Shown: piece after piece, positions 17,449-24,991 of the stretch | Layout of the letters: each line of letters starts with the position of its first letter | How positions within the stretch are numbered: the first letter of the stretch is position 1 | Assembly (NCBI RefSeq): GCF_017743735.1 | Contig: NZ_JAGHRO010000008.1 | Span: 1 to 64,000, forward strand | Direction: 5' to 3' | Origin: Shimia sp. R9_2 | GTDB taxonomy: Bacteria; Pseudomonadota; Alphaproteobacteria; Rhodobacterales; Rhodobacteraceae | Length of the DNA stretch: 64,000 nt | Position numbers and translations under genes: made by a program | The notes under the pieces: generated by a model | What the model was told of the DNA's origin: nothing | The model's database searches: none | The model's input: the letters and a program-made list of their open reading frames with translations, nothing else

Positions 17449-17524
17449 TCTGCTCAACACAGTTCTCAACCTCTCAACCTTCGCCTTCATCGGCGCAATG
17501 ATCTGGTTGCTCATGCGCCCTTAG
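17435..17524 (+). CDS. 29-residue single-TM microprotein overlapping the BCCT 3' end
   Basis: An ATG at 17435 with a near-perfect AGGAGGTG ribosome binding site 4-5 nt upstream opens a 29-codon frame that overlaps the transporter stop by 14 bp. The product begins MLIGDLLNTVLN and is one hydrophobic helix, with FAFIGAMIWLLM followed by a terminal Arg-Pro. A dedicated tiny subunit of a secondary transporter has a precedent in MetS of the MetP/MetS methionine importer (NSS family). I infer, without proof, that this is an accessory subunit of BCCT transporter 2. Confidence 0.6.
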   Translation: MLIGDLLNTVLNLSTFAFIGAMIWLLMRP

Positions 17525-17540
17525 ACGTGCCGGAAAACAG

Positions 17541-17571
17541 GCCGATCTGGTCCAATTCGGGTCAGATCGGC
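17541..17571 (+). terminator. Terminator-like hairpin after the BCCT operon
   Basis: A perfect 9-bp stem GCCGATCTG/CAGATCGGC with a 13-nt loop starts 16 bp after the microprotein stop. Downstream bases are only moderately T-rich, so it may act with Rho or protect the 3' end. Confidence 0.5.
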
Positions 17572-17624
17572 TGCGGTCTAAATCTTACAGCATCGACCGT
17601 TGCGGTAAGGTGCAAATGCGCGAA

Positions 17625-17668
17625 ATTGCACTGTCGCGATACAGCCGCAATACCGACGCGATACAGAC
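17625..17668 (-). repeat. 11-bp tandem repeat array, copy A
   Basis: Read on the minus strand, four consecutive 11-bp units: GTCTGTATCGC, GTCGGTATTGC, GGCTGTATCGC and a degenerate GACAGTGCAAT. The same array, including a degenerate last unit ending in AAT, occurs on the plus strand at 37121-37164. It lies in the convergent gap between the BCCT operon and the Lrp-type gene. A 15-bp palindrome ACCGCTCAGAGCGGT at 17707-17721 overlaps the 3' end of the Lrp-type gene next to it. Confidence 0.75.
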
Positions 17669-17711
17669 ACGCCTGCAGGCGGGTTTGCAAAAAACGGCCA
17701 AATCTTACCGC

Positions 17712-18173
17712 TCAGAGCGGTAGCATGCTCGTGGATTTGATTTCTTCCATAGATAACAAGGCGGTCACGTTGTGAACCTTCACCTCTGAGATCAAAGCTT
17801 GATAAAAAATGTCGTAAGCGCGCGCATTCTGCACCTGCACTTTAAGGATATAGTCTATGTCCCCCGCCAGCCGATGCGCTTCCAGCACCTCTGGCCGCTC
17901 TCTCAAAGCTTTCAGGAATTTGGCCTGCCAATCGGCCTCATGTTCGCTGGTGCGGATCAGAACAAAGAAACAGGCATCAAAACCAAGGGCTTCGGCATCA
18001 AGGAGAACGGTTTGCTGGCGAATGACCCCGCCTTCGCGCAATTTCCGGATCCGGTTCCACACCGGAGTCTTCGAAGAGCCCACACGTTTGGCAATTTCAT
18101 CGAGAGATTGCGCTGCGTCCCGTTGCAACTCCCCAAGAATTTTCTTATCCATGTCGTCAATGCGCAACGCCAT
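17712..18173 (-). CDS. Lrp/AsnC family transcriptional regulator
   Basis: Regulator of 153 residues. An N-terminal winged helix-turn-helix (DDMDKKILGELQRDA... IAKRVGSSKTPVWNRIRKL, about 5-55) is followed by the RAM/AsnC ligand-binding domain, with LAGDIDYILKVQV near 105-117. The ATG at 18173 has GAGGGG about 8 nt upstream; the frame is open 9 codons further without support. Transcribed away from the sulfate/sulfite reduction operon over a 141-bp gap, so it is a good candidate regulator of that operon, perhaps responding to a sulfur amino acid; that is inference. Confidence 0.9.
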   Translation of the reverse strand: MALRIDDMDKKILGELQRDAAQSLDEIAKRVGSSKTPVWNRIRKLREGGVIRQQTVLLDAEALGFDACFFVLIRTSEHEADWQAKFLKALRERPEVLEAHRLAGDIDYILKVQVQNARAYDIFYQALISEVKVHNVTALLSMEEIKSTSMLPL

Positions 18174-18314
18174 TCCATTTCCCCTCAGTTTTTGGAACAT
18201 CGGCGCAGATCCCCGCTGACACCGAAACGCACGTTTCTATTTTCGCCAGTATCTGGCGGTTGAGGGGGAATATTTCCTATATATGGATCAAAGTCAAACA
18301 CCGGAGTCGGACAA

Positions 18315-18638
18315 ATGCCCCGCGCATTCACACCCAAAGTCATCACCGCCAACGCCCTGTTGGAAGGCGACGTGATTTACTTCACAGCCGAAGACAATTG
18401 GTCACGTGATTTGACCGAAGCAGAGTTACTAACTGATGAAGCCCACGCACAATTGCGTCTTCTTGAGGCTTCTCAACAGGTTAGCGAAGTCGTAGGCGCC
18501 TATTTGGCGGATGCGGTTGAAGGGGAAAACGGTCCTGAGCCAACCCATTTCCGTGAAGAATTCCGCCGCACCGGCCCGTCAAACTACTTCCACGGCAAAC
18601 AGGCAGACGCCGCAAACCAGGATGGTCAGGCCGTCTGA
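18315..18638 (+). CDS. DUF2849 domain protein of the cys operon
   Basis: A 107-residue soluble protein of the DUF2849 family, which in alphaproteobacteria is typically encoded just upstream of the sulfite reductase. It has VITANALLEGDVIYFTAEDNW near the N-terminus and conserved HFREEFRRTGPSNYF near the C-terminus. No cysteines or enzymatic motifs are seen and its biochemical role is unknown. In related genomes a siroheme synthase (cysG) gene often precedes it; none is present here. It is first in the cys operon. Confidence 0.88.
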   Translation: MPRAFTPKVITANALLEGDVIYFTAEDNWSRDLTEAELLTDEAHAQLRLLEASQQVSEVVGAYLADAVEGENGPEPTHFREEFRRTGPSNYFHGKQADAANQDGQAV

Positions 18639-18675
18639 TCGGCCTCTCCTGAGACAAACGCGAAAAGGTCCACCC

Positions 18676-20343
18676 ATGTATCAATACAACGACTTTGACA
18701 AAGCCTTCCTGGCCGAGCGCAATCGTCAGTTCCGTGCACAGGTAGAGCGCCGCATCGCCGGCAATCTGACCGAGGATGAATTCAAGCCTCTGCGCCTGAT
18801 GAACGGCCTCTATCTTCAGCTGCACGCCTACATGCTGCGCGTCGCCATCCCTTATGGCACCCTCAGCTCCGCACAGATGGACACGCTAGCGCTGCTCGCA
18901 GAGAAATGGGACAAAGGCTACGGCCACTTCACCACCCGCCAGAACATCCAATACAACTGGCCAAAACTCAAAGACGTACCTGATATGCTGGACGCTTTGG
19001 GCGAAGTTGGCATGCACGCCATCCAGACCTCTGGCAACACCATCCGCAACGTGACCGCAGACCATTTTGCGGGCGCAGCAGCAGACGAGCTGGAAGATCC
19101 ACGCCCGGTGGCGGAACTGATCCGTCAGTGGTCCACCGATCACCCTGAATTCCAGTTCATGGGTCGCAAGTTCAAAATCGCCGTGAGCGCTGGCGAAGCT
19201 GATCGTGCCGTTTTGAAGGCGCACGATCTGGCTGTACGCATCGTGAAAAACGACGCTGGTGAAACAGGTTACCAAGTGCTGGTTGGCGGCGGTCTCGGCC
19301 GGACACCTATGGTTGGCAAAGTTCTCAACGATTTCCTGCCCCGCGAAGACCTGCTGCCTTACATCGAGGCAACCGTGTCCGTCTGGAACCAGATCGGTCG
19401 CCGCGACAACAAATACAAAGCCCGCATCAAGATCACTGTGCATGAAACCGGCCTGGATGAATTCCGTGCCAAGGTTGAGGAACGCTATGAAAGCGTGCGT
19501 CCAACCTTCTCGGGCGTCGATCAGGACCTGTTTGCAGACATCAAGGCGCATTTTGCACCACCTGCCTTCCGCAACGCGCCGGTCGCAGAGTTCGAAGCGG
19601 CTTACGACGCCAACCCGATGTTCCGCAGCTGGGTCGACACAAACCTGACCGAGCACCGCGCGCCGGGCTACACCATTGTCACGGTTTCGCTGAAAAAGCA
19701 GGGCAAGACCCCGGGCGACGCAACCGCAGGGCAAATGCGTGTGCTGGCGCAGATCGCGCGTGATTATGGACATGACGAGCTGCGTATCAGCCACGAGCAG
19801 AACGTGATCCTGCCACACGTGCACAAATCCGATCTGCCAGCGATCTACGCGGCGCTTCGTGAGGCGGAGCTGCACACGGCCAACATCGGCTTGGTCAGCG
19901 ATATCATCGCCTGCCCCGGCATGGACTACTGTGCGCTGGCAACCGCGCGTTCGATCCCTGTGGCTCAGCAAATCGCAACCCGCTTTGAAGAGCTGAAGCT
20001 TGAGCACGACATCGGCCACCTACAGATCAAGATCTCGGGCTGCATCAACGCTTGTGGTCACCACCACGTGGGCCACATCGGCATCCTCGGTCTCGACCGC
20101 GCCGGTGTTGAGAACTACCAGATCACACTCGGTGGCGATGCAACCTGGACGGCCTCAATCGGTGAGCGTGCCGGCCCCGGTTTTGCCTACGATGAAATCG
20201 TGCCTGCAATCGAGCGCCTTGTGAAAGGCTATCTGGAGCTGCGCGAAGGTCCGGAAGAGACCTTCCTGGAAGCGTACCGCCGCCTCGGCCTCGCGCCGTT
20301 CAAGGCTCACCTCTACCCAGAGGCGCAGGCGAATGCAGCATAA
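18676..20343 (+). CDS. cysI: Assimilatory sulfite/nitrite reductase hemoprotein
   Basis: Siroheme and [4Fe-4S] reductase of 555 residues, most likely reducing sulfite to sulfide with six electrons. Both NIR_SIR ferredoxin-like repeats are present. The cluster/siroheme ligands are CPGMDYC near residues 414-420 and CINAC near 456-460. The ATG at 18676 fits the family N-terminus; the frame is open 55 codons upstream but overlaps the DUF2849 gene. No flavoprotein (CysJ) is encoded, so electrons probably come from ferredoxin, consistent with the fpr gene at the operon end. The CysI assignment rather than nitrite reductase rests on cysH next door. Confidence 0.92.
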   Translation: MYQYNDFDKAFLAERNRQFRAQVERRIAGNLTEDEFKPLRLMNGLYLQLHAYMLRVAIPYGTLSSAQMDTLALLAEKWDKGYGHFTTRQNIQYNWPKLKDVPDMLDALGEVGMHAIQTSGNTIRNVTADHFAGAAADELEDPRPVAELIRQWSTDHPEFQFMGRKFKIAVSAGEADRAVLKAHDLAVRIVKNDAGETGYQVLVGGGLGRTPMVGKVLNDFLPREDLLPYIEATVSVWNQIGRRDNKYKARIKITVHETGLDEFRAKVEERYESVRPTFSGVDQDLFADIKAHFAPPAFRNAPVAEFEAAYDANPMFRSWVDTNLTEHRAPGYTIVTVSLKKQGKTPGDATAGQMRVLAQIARDYGHDELRISHEQNVILPHVHKSDLPAIYAALREAELHTANIGLVSDIIACPGMDYCALATARSIPVAQQIATRFEELKLEHDIGHLQIKISGCINACGHHHVGHIGILGLDRAGVENYQITLGGDATWTASIGERAGPGFAYDEIVPAIERLVKGYLELREGPEETFLEAYRRLGLAPFKAHLYPEAQANAA

Positions 20344-21130
20344 TGGCCTCACGCCACTGACCTCGCCTCTGACCACCGGGAAAGCCCCGGGGTCAGAGCG
20401 CGTGGATCCGCTACAGGCAAAGGTGGATGCGCTGAACGCGCGTTATCGCCATCACTCTGCGACGGCGGTGATGGAAGCGGCATTGAAGGATCCGCAAGCC
20501 GGGAAACTGGCAATGGTGTCTTCCTTTGGCGCAGAATCCGCTGTGCTGCTGCACATGGCTGCCGTTGTGGACCGCAAGATTCCCGTGCTCTTTGTGGACA
20601 CGGAAATGCTCTTTGCGGAGACACTTGTCTACCAGCAGGATTTGGCAGAGCAGCTGCGTCTGGAAAATGTTCAGGTGATCCGCGCGAGCGACTCCACGCT
20701 GGCCGCAGAAGACCCGGTTGGCACATTGCACCAGCACGACACCGATGCCTGCTGTGCATTGCGCAAAACCCGCCCGCTGCAAAAAGCCCTGCGCGGTTAT
20801 GATGGCTGGATCACGGGGCGCAAGCGCTTCCAGTCCGGCACCCGCGCGGCGCTTGAGTTCTTCGAAATCGAAGACTTCACAGGCCGCATCAAAGTCAACC
20901 CGCTCGCCCATTGGGCACCGGATGACGTGCGTGCCTATATGGAAGAAAACCGCCTGCCGCGCCACCCGCTTGTGGCCAAAGGCTACCCGTCCATCGGCTG
21001 TGCGCCTTGTACCTCGCCGGTGGCGGAAGGCGAAGACCCTCGCTCCGGCCGCTGGCGCGGTCAGGACAAAGAAGAATGTGGCATTCATTTTGTCGATGGC
21101 AAAATAGTGCGAACCGGAGAAAAAACATGA
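20333..21130 (+). CDS. cysH: Phosphoadenylyl/adenylyl-sulfate reductase
   Basis: Cytoplasmic PAPS/APS reductase of 265 residues that makes sulfite using thioredoxin. The P-loop-like SSFGAESAVLLHM and the catalytic KEECGIH near the C-terminus are present. The two cysteine pairs DACCALRKTRPL and GCAPCTSPV mark the [4Fe-4S]-containing APS-reductase type found in many proteobacteria. The start overlaps the cysI end by 11 bp, and the DUF934 gene starts within its stop (ATGA), so translation is coupled along the operon. Confidence 0.92.
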   Translation: MQHNGLTPLTSPLTTGKAPGSERVDPLQAKVDALNARYRHHSATAVMEAALKDPQAGKLAMVSSFGAESAVLLHMAAVVDRKIPVLFVDTEMLFAETLVYQQDLAEQLRLENVQVIRASDSTLAAEDPVGTLHQHDTDACCALRKTRPLQKALRGYDGWITGRKRFQSGTRAALEFFEIEDFTGRIKVNPLAHWAPDDVRAYMEENRLPRHPLVAKGYPSIGCAPCTSPVAEGEDPRSGRWRGQDKEECGIHFVDGKIVRTGEKT

Positions 21131-21534
21131 CTGTGATCGTGACAGACAACGGCTTTGGCGCCGACGACTGGACCCTTGGTTTTGTGCCGCTGGATGAAGC
21201 CGCAAATGATGTGGCGGCACTTGACGTCCCTTCAGATACCGACCCGGCAGCTGTTATTGCGCAGCTCGCAGGCGTGAAGATGATCCGCGTGGATTTCCCA
21301 AGCTTTGCAGACGGCCGCGGCTTTACCATCGCCCGCCAACTGCGCTTGGCCGGCTACAATGGCCGCCTGCGCGCAAAAGGCCACGTTATTTCAGATCAAT
21401 ATGCCATGGCACGCCGCTGTGGCTTTGACGAGGTGGAAATCTCTGATGAGTTGTCCACCCGCCAGCCAGAAGAGGAATGGAAATTCCGCGCCAACTGGCA
21501 AGCCAACGACTACCAAGCCCGGATGCGCGGCTAA
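21127..21534 (+). CDS. DUF934 family protein of the cys operon
   Basis: A 135-residue soluble protein of the DUF934 family, which accompanies cysI and cysH in many proteobacteria. Conserved IRVDFPSFADGRGFTIARQLR and GHVISDQYAMARRCGFDEVEI are present. Function unproven; the constant neighbourhood suggests a role in sulfite reductase assembly or electron delivery. The ATG overlaps the cysH stop by 4 bp. The frame is open 40 codons upstream inside cysH, which I reject as start. Confidence 0.88.
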   Translation: MTVIVTDNGFGADDWTLGFVPLDEAANDVAALDVPSDTDPAAVIAQLAGVKMIRVDFPSFADGRGFTIARQLRLAGYNGRLRAKGHVISDQYAMARRCGFDEVEISDELSTRQPEEEWKFRANWQANDYQARMRG

Positions 21535-21652
21535 AGCGTGTCGAAGAAAGTGATGCGGCTTTGCGATATGTCAAAGCCGCATCGCTGATATACCTTCAAA
21601 ACCCCACCAGAGATGTTAGATGAGGAGGCGTGGCAATCCCGCCTGTTTTGAT

Positions 21653-22501
21653 ATGACCGAGCAAACGCCTGTGACCGAAGAAAAATCCGTAAAAGTGCCC
21701 GCCCTTCCTGACGCGCAAACTGTGACAGAGGTGAAGCACTACACTGACCGCCTGTTCTCATTCCGCTGCACGCGCCCTGCGTCTCTGCGTTTCCGTTCGG
21801 GCGAATTTGTCATGATTGGCTTGATGGGCGATCCAGATCCCAAGACAGGCAAGCAAAAACCGCTTCTGCGCGCCTATTCCATCGCCTCCCCGGCGTGGGA
21901 TGAGGAAATGGAGTTCTACTCCATCAAAGTGCAAGACGGCCCGCTGACCTCCAAGCTGCAGCACATCAAACCGGGTGATGAAATCATCCTGCGCCCCAAA
22001 CCTGTTGGCACGCTCGTGCATGACGCCTTGCTGCCAGGCAAGCGCATCTGGTTCTTCGCAACCGGCACCGGTTTTGCACCGTTTGCTTCGCTGCTGCGCG
22101 AGCCGCAGACTTATGAAGATTACGATGAAGTCATCATCACCCACACCTGCCGCGAAGTTGGTGAGCTGACTTATGGTCGCGACCTCATCGAAAGCATCCG
22201 CAACGATGAGATGCTCGCAGAGCTGATGGGCGAAGACTTCCACAAGAAGATTCGCTATTACCCTACCACCACCCGCGAAGAGAGCCCAAAAATGGGCCGG
22301 ATCACCGATCTGATCCGCTCCGGCGAGGTTTTTGAAGACCTGGGAATCGAACCTTTGAACCCAGAAACCGATCGCGCAATGATCTGCGGCAATTTGGCCT
22401 TCAACCTCGAACTCAAAGAGCTCTTCGAAGAAGCGGGTCTTGAGGAAGGTGCAAATTCCAAGCCCGCACAATATGTCGTGGAAAAAGCTTTCCTCGACTA
22501 A
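21653..22501 (+). CDS. fpr: Ferredoxin-NADP(+) reductase
   Basis: FAD-dependent plant-type/bacterial FNR of 282 residues. LLRAYSIASPAWDEEMEFYSIKVQDGPLTS binds FAD, IWFFATGTGFAPFASLLR is the NADP-binding loop, and it ends with QYVVEKAFLD, as in the bacterial Fpr subclass. It likely supplies reduced ferredoxin for the sulfite reductase. The ATG at 21653 fits family N-termini; an in-frame ATG at 21620 is possible, and neither has an ideal ribosome binding site. Separated by 118 bp from the DUF934 gene, so it may have its own promoter. A strong terminator follows. Confidence 0.9.
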   Translation: MTEQTPVTEEKSVKVPALPDAQTVTEVKHYTDRLFSFRCTRPASLRFRSGEFVMIGLMGDPDPKTGKQKPLLRAYSIASPAWDEEMEFYSIKVQDGPLTSKLQHIKPGDEIILRPKPVGTLVHDALLPGKRIWFFATGTGFAPFASLLREPQTYEDYDEVIITHTCREVGELTYGRDLIESIRNDEMLAELMGEDFHKKIRYYPTTTREESPKMGRITDLIRSGEVFEDLGIEPLNPETDRAMICGNLAFNLELKELFEEAGLEEGANSKPAQYVVEKAFLD

Positions 22502-22518
22502 AGGCAAGAATTCATAAC

Positions 22519-22546
22519 GAAACGCCCCCGATTGGGGGCGTTTTTT
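22519..22546. terminator. Intrinsic terminator after fpr
   Basis: An AACGCCCCC/GGGGGCGTT stem with a 4-nt loop is followed by six T on the plus strand. It also lies just beyond the stop of the convergent minus-strand hypothetical gene and may serve both. Confidence 0.9.
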
Positions 22547-22553
22547 GTTTCAC

Positions 22554-22922
22554 TCAGTAGCCTAAGGCACCTTTGGCATTCTCCAGCGTCTGTTGGAGAA
22601 ACTCAGGGTTTTCAAGAGAATCCACGAGCGTTGCTTTAAGCGCCGCCTTTTGCAAATCCCCCATGTCCGCTGCATCGATCAGCGCACAAACCTCTTTCAA
22701 ATCAAAGCCTTCCGGTGTGAACAACGCCTCTAACGCACGTTCTTGAGTCTGCGGGCTTTCAGTATGTGGAGTGCTTTCGAGAGTCTCCGAAACTGGCTGC
22801 CCAGAGATCTCTGCAGCATTCGACACCGATGACGACGCTGCCGGGCTGACAGCATTCTGCCAGACAACATATGTCCCGAAAGCTGTGCTTAAAGCGAAGA
22901 TGCTCCAGACAAGGCTTCTCAT
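22554..22922 (-). CDS. Hypothetical protein with N-terminal membrane anchor
   Basis: A 122-residue protein of unknown function. The N-terminus MRSLVWSIFALSTAFGTYVVW is an uncleaved signal anchor or signal peptide. It is followed by a Ser/Ala/Thr-rich linker (about 28-60) and a helical, acidic C-terminal domain. GGAGTG lies 6-7 nt before the ATG. A much longer frame upstream on this strand runs antisense to infC and is not real. Divergent from infC. Confidence 0.65.
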   Translation of the reverse strand: MRSLVWSIFALSTAFGTYVVWQNAVSPAASSSVSNAAEISGQPVSETLESTPHTESPQTQERALEALFTPEGFDLKEVCALIDAADMGDLQKAALKATLVDSLENPEFLQQTLENAKGALGY

Positions 22923-23117
22923 TACCACACTCCAAAAAACGGGGCGCCACCAAACCGAGTGCACCCCCTGCGCCATGCATCTCGTGATTGCCGCCCTCCT
23001 TCTCAAGGGGGAAAGGCGCGGGATTTGCATCACAGTCGCGGATTCGGCGGTTGTATCGCCGCGCAAGCGCGAATAAATTAGCCACTCATAGGTATTCACC
23101 ATCGAAGGAACAAAACG

Positions 23118-23663
23118 ATAGCCCGCAGACCTCATAACGCACCGCCACAGCGTGACACCGGACCTCGTATCAATGGGCGCATCCGCGCTCCCGAAATCCG
23201 CTTGATTGGCGCAGACGGCGAAAACGTCGGAGTCGTGCACCCGGCCAAAGCCATGACAATGGCCGAAGAAGCTGGTCTGGACCTTGTTGAGATCTCTCCA
23301 AATGCAAACCCTCCGGTTTGCAAGATCATGGATTTCGGCAAGTTCAAATATGAACAGCAGAAACGCGAATCCGAGGCGCGCAAAAAGCAGAAGACCATTG
23401 AGGTCAAAGAGGTGAAGTTCCGCCCGAACACAGACACGCATGACTATGACGTCAAGATGCGCAACGTGATCAAGTTCCTCGAAAAAGGCGACAAGGTGAA
23501 AGTCACCCTGCGCTTCCGTGGCCGTGAGATGGCCCACCAGAATCTCGGCCGTGAGCTTCTGGAGCGTGTGGCTGAAGACATCAAAGAATTGGGCAAAGTG
23601 GAAAACATGCCCAAGATGGAAGGTCGGCAAATGATCATGATGATCGGCCCAATCTCCAAGTAA
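23118..23663 (+). CDS. infC: Translation initiation factor IF-3, apparent AUA start
   Basis: IF-3 of 181 residues, which binds the 30S subunit and controls start-codon fidelity. The N-domain ([31 protein letters not shown]), a Lys-rich linker ([13 protein letters not shown]) and the C-domain ([13 protein letters not shown]... [15 protein letters not shown]) are complete. No ATG, GTG or TTG gives the full N-domain; the first conventional start would cut off more than 30 conserved residues. AAGGAA at 23105-23110 points to ATA at 23118 with 7-nt spacing. A rare start codon on infC is known from Escherichia coli (AUU), where it makes the gene self-regulating; the same logic is inferred here. Confidence 0.92.
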   Translation: MARRPHNAPPQRDTGPRINGRIRAPEIRLIGADGENVGVVHPAKAMTMAEEAGLDLVEISPNANPPVCKIMDFGKFKYEQQKRESEARKKQKTIEVKEVKFRPNTDTHDYDVKMRNVIKFLEKGDKVKVTLRFRGREMAHQNLGRELLERVAEDIKELGKVENMPKMEGRQMIMMIGPISK

Positions 23664-23687
23664 GCCGAACGGTCATAACAAACGTTC

Positions 23688-23715
23688 AAGCCCCAGCCTT
23701 TGGCCGGGGCTTTTT
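23688..23715 (+). terminator. Intrinsic terminator after infC
   Basis: An AAGCCCC/GGGGCTT stem extended by GCC/GGC around a short loop is followed by a T-run. It lies 25 bp after the infC stop. Confidence 0.88.
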
Positions 23716-23722
23716 CTTTGCC

Positions 23723-24118
23723 TCATGCAATGTCGCGCGCACCGCGCAGCCATTTGACCGCCTCTCTGACGTCAAAGCCCAGAGAAATGATGTTTACGAT
23801 CAGAAGCACCGAAAGGACGCTGGCATAGGCACCGGTTGCTCCTTCCAGAAACGGCGGGCGTGTGAGCAAAATCACAACAAGCGGCACCCAGAATATCAAA
23901 TGCGGAAAGGACAACGCCGCGGAGAAGCCACGCTCTTTGATCAGAATCGGCAGGTTCACCAGCATCCCCATAACAGAGAGCAAAGCGATCCATATGGCCG
24001 AGGGATGTGTGCCGAGAAAGAAAAGCGGGACCATGTTGATTGGCGCCAGAACCACGCACATCCAAATCCGCACCCACAGCGGCAGCCGCTGAAAACTGTT
24101 CCAAATATCGAGAATCAT
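23723..24118 (-). CDS. Small integral membrane protein
   Basis: A 131-residue protein with about four hydrophobic helices (near 19-39, 40-58, 72-90 and 97-117) and a basic C-terminus. No known domain recognised. The ATG at 24118 has AAAGG 6 nt upstream; the frame is open 5 codons further. It lies downstream of the CoxM-type gene on the same strand, but a terminator hairpin intervenes, so it may be transcribed alone or by read-through. Confidence 0.7.
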   Translation of the reverse strand: MILDIWNSFQRLPLWVRIWMCVVLAPINMVPLFFLGTHPSAIWIALLSVMGMLVNLPILIKERGFSAALSFPHLIFWVPLVVILLTRPPFLEGATGAYASVLSVLLIVNIISLGFDVREAVKWLRGARDIA

Positions 24119-24138
24119 TTGTCGCCTTTCCAAAGCAA

Positions 24139-24164
24139 AGGGCGGCTGATCTAACAGCCGCCCT
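24139..24164 (-). terminator. Terminator of the coxSLM-like operon
   Basis: A perfect AGGGCGGCTG/CAGCCGCCCT stem with a 6-nt loop lies 27 bp after the CoxM-type stop. On the minus strand T-rich sequence follows. Confidence 0.75.
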
Positions 24165-24190
24165 CCTATTTCTTAGAACTATAAGGCGCT

Positions 24191-24979
24191 CTAGGCCGCT
24201 GCTGCAACCGCGCGTCGTGTCAAAACACCTACGAGGTGCGCACGATATTCAGAAGTGCCATGCAAATCAGCAATCATGCCATCCGAACCCAGTTTCAGAT
24301 CCGCAATGGCATCGGCTGAGAAATTGGCAGAAAGTGCTGCCTCTGCTTCTGTCCAACGGAACACACCTTCCTCTGACGCACCTGTCACGGCAACACGGAC
24401 CCCATCAGCAAATTTCGCAACAAACACACCGACCAGCGCAAAGCGGGAAGCGGGTTGTTCGAATTTCTGATAGTTGGATCCCTCAGGCACGGGGAAGCGC
24501 ACTTCGGTGACAATCTCGCCTTCCTCAAGCGCGGTCGTGAACATACCCTCAAAGTAGTCATCCGCGGCGATTTCACGACTGTTTGTCATGATCGTCGCAC
24601 CACAGCCTAGAGCACCCGCCGGATAGCAGGCGGCAGGATCATTGTTGGCCAGAGAGCCACCAATGGTGCCGCGGGCACGCACCGCTGGATCACCGATGCC
24701 ACCGGCAAGGCCCGCAAGCCCGGCAAACACATCCGAACTGCCCGCCACATCTGCGTGACAGGTGGCGCCACCGATGCAAACAGCCCCATCATCCGCAATG
24801 CAGACCCCCTGCATTTCACTGATGCCTTTGAGGCTCACCAGTTTACTCGGACTGGCCAAGCGCTGTTTCAGGGTGGGGATCAAAGTCTGTCCGCCTCCCA
24901 GAGCCTGCGCTTCTTCTGCTCCCAACGCAGCAACCGCATCCGCGATTGTGGAGGGCTTCTCAAAATCAAAATTATACAT
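24191..24979 (-). CDS. Molybdenum hydroxylase FAD-binding subunit (CoxM-like)
   Basis: Medium subunit of 262 residues. The FAD-binding AGGQTLIP-type motif appears as ALGGGQTLIPTLKQRL near 35-50, and the second FAD motif GTIGGSLANNDPAACYP near 108-124. The C-terminal CO dehydrogenase flavoprotein domain is present. It shuttles electrons from the 2Fe-2S subunit. Only 12 bp separate it from the large-subunit gene. Last of the S-L-M operon. Confidence 0.92.
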   Translation of the reverse strand: MYNFDFEKPSTIADAVAALGAEEAQALGGGQTLIPTLKQRLASPSKLVSLKGISEMQGVCIADDGAVCIGGATCHADVAGSSDVFAGLAGLAGGIGDPAVRARGTIGGSLANNDPAACYPAGALGCGATIMTNSREIAADDYFEGMFTTALEEGEIVTEVRFPVPEGSNYQKFEQPASRFALVGVFVAKFADGVRVAVTGASEEGVFRWTEAEAALSANFSADAIADLKLGSDGMIADLHGTSEYRAHLVGVLTRRAVAAAA

Positions 24980-24991
24980 GATGTCTCCTCC

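Noticed and set aside
22979-23076. 33-codon plus-strand frame in the infC leader
   Set aside because: No ribosome binding site and no recognisable peptide; probably chance.
22554-23630. 358-codon minus-strand frame covering infC
   Set aside because: Its upstream two thirds are the antisense of infC and of the infC leader. Only the last 122 codons, from an ATG with a ribosome binding site, look like a gene.
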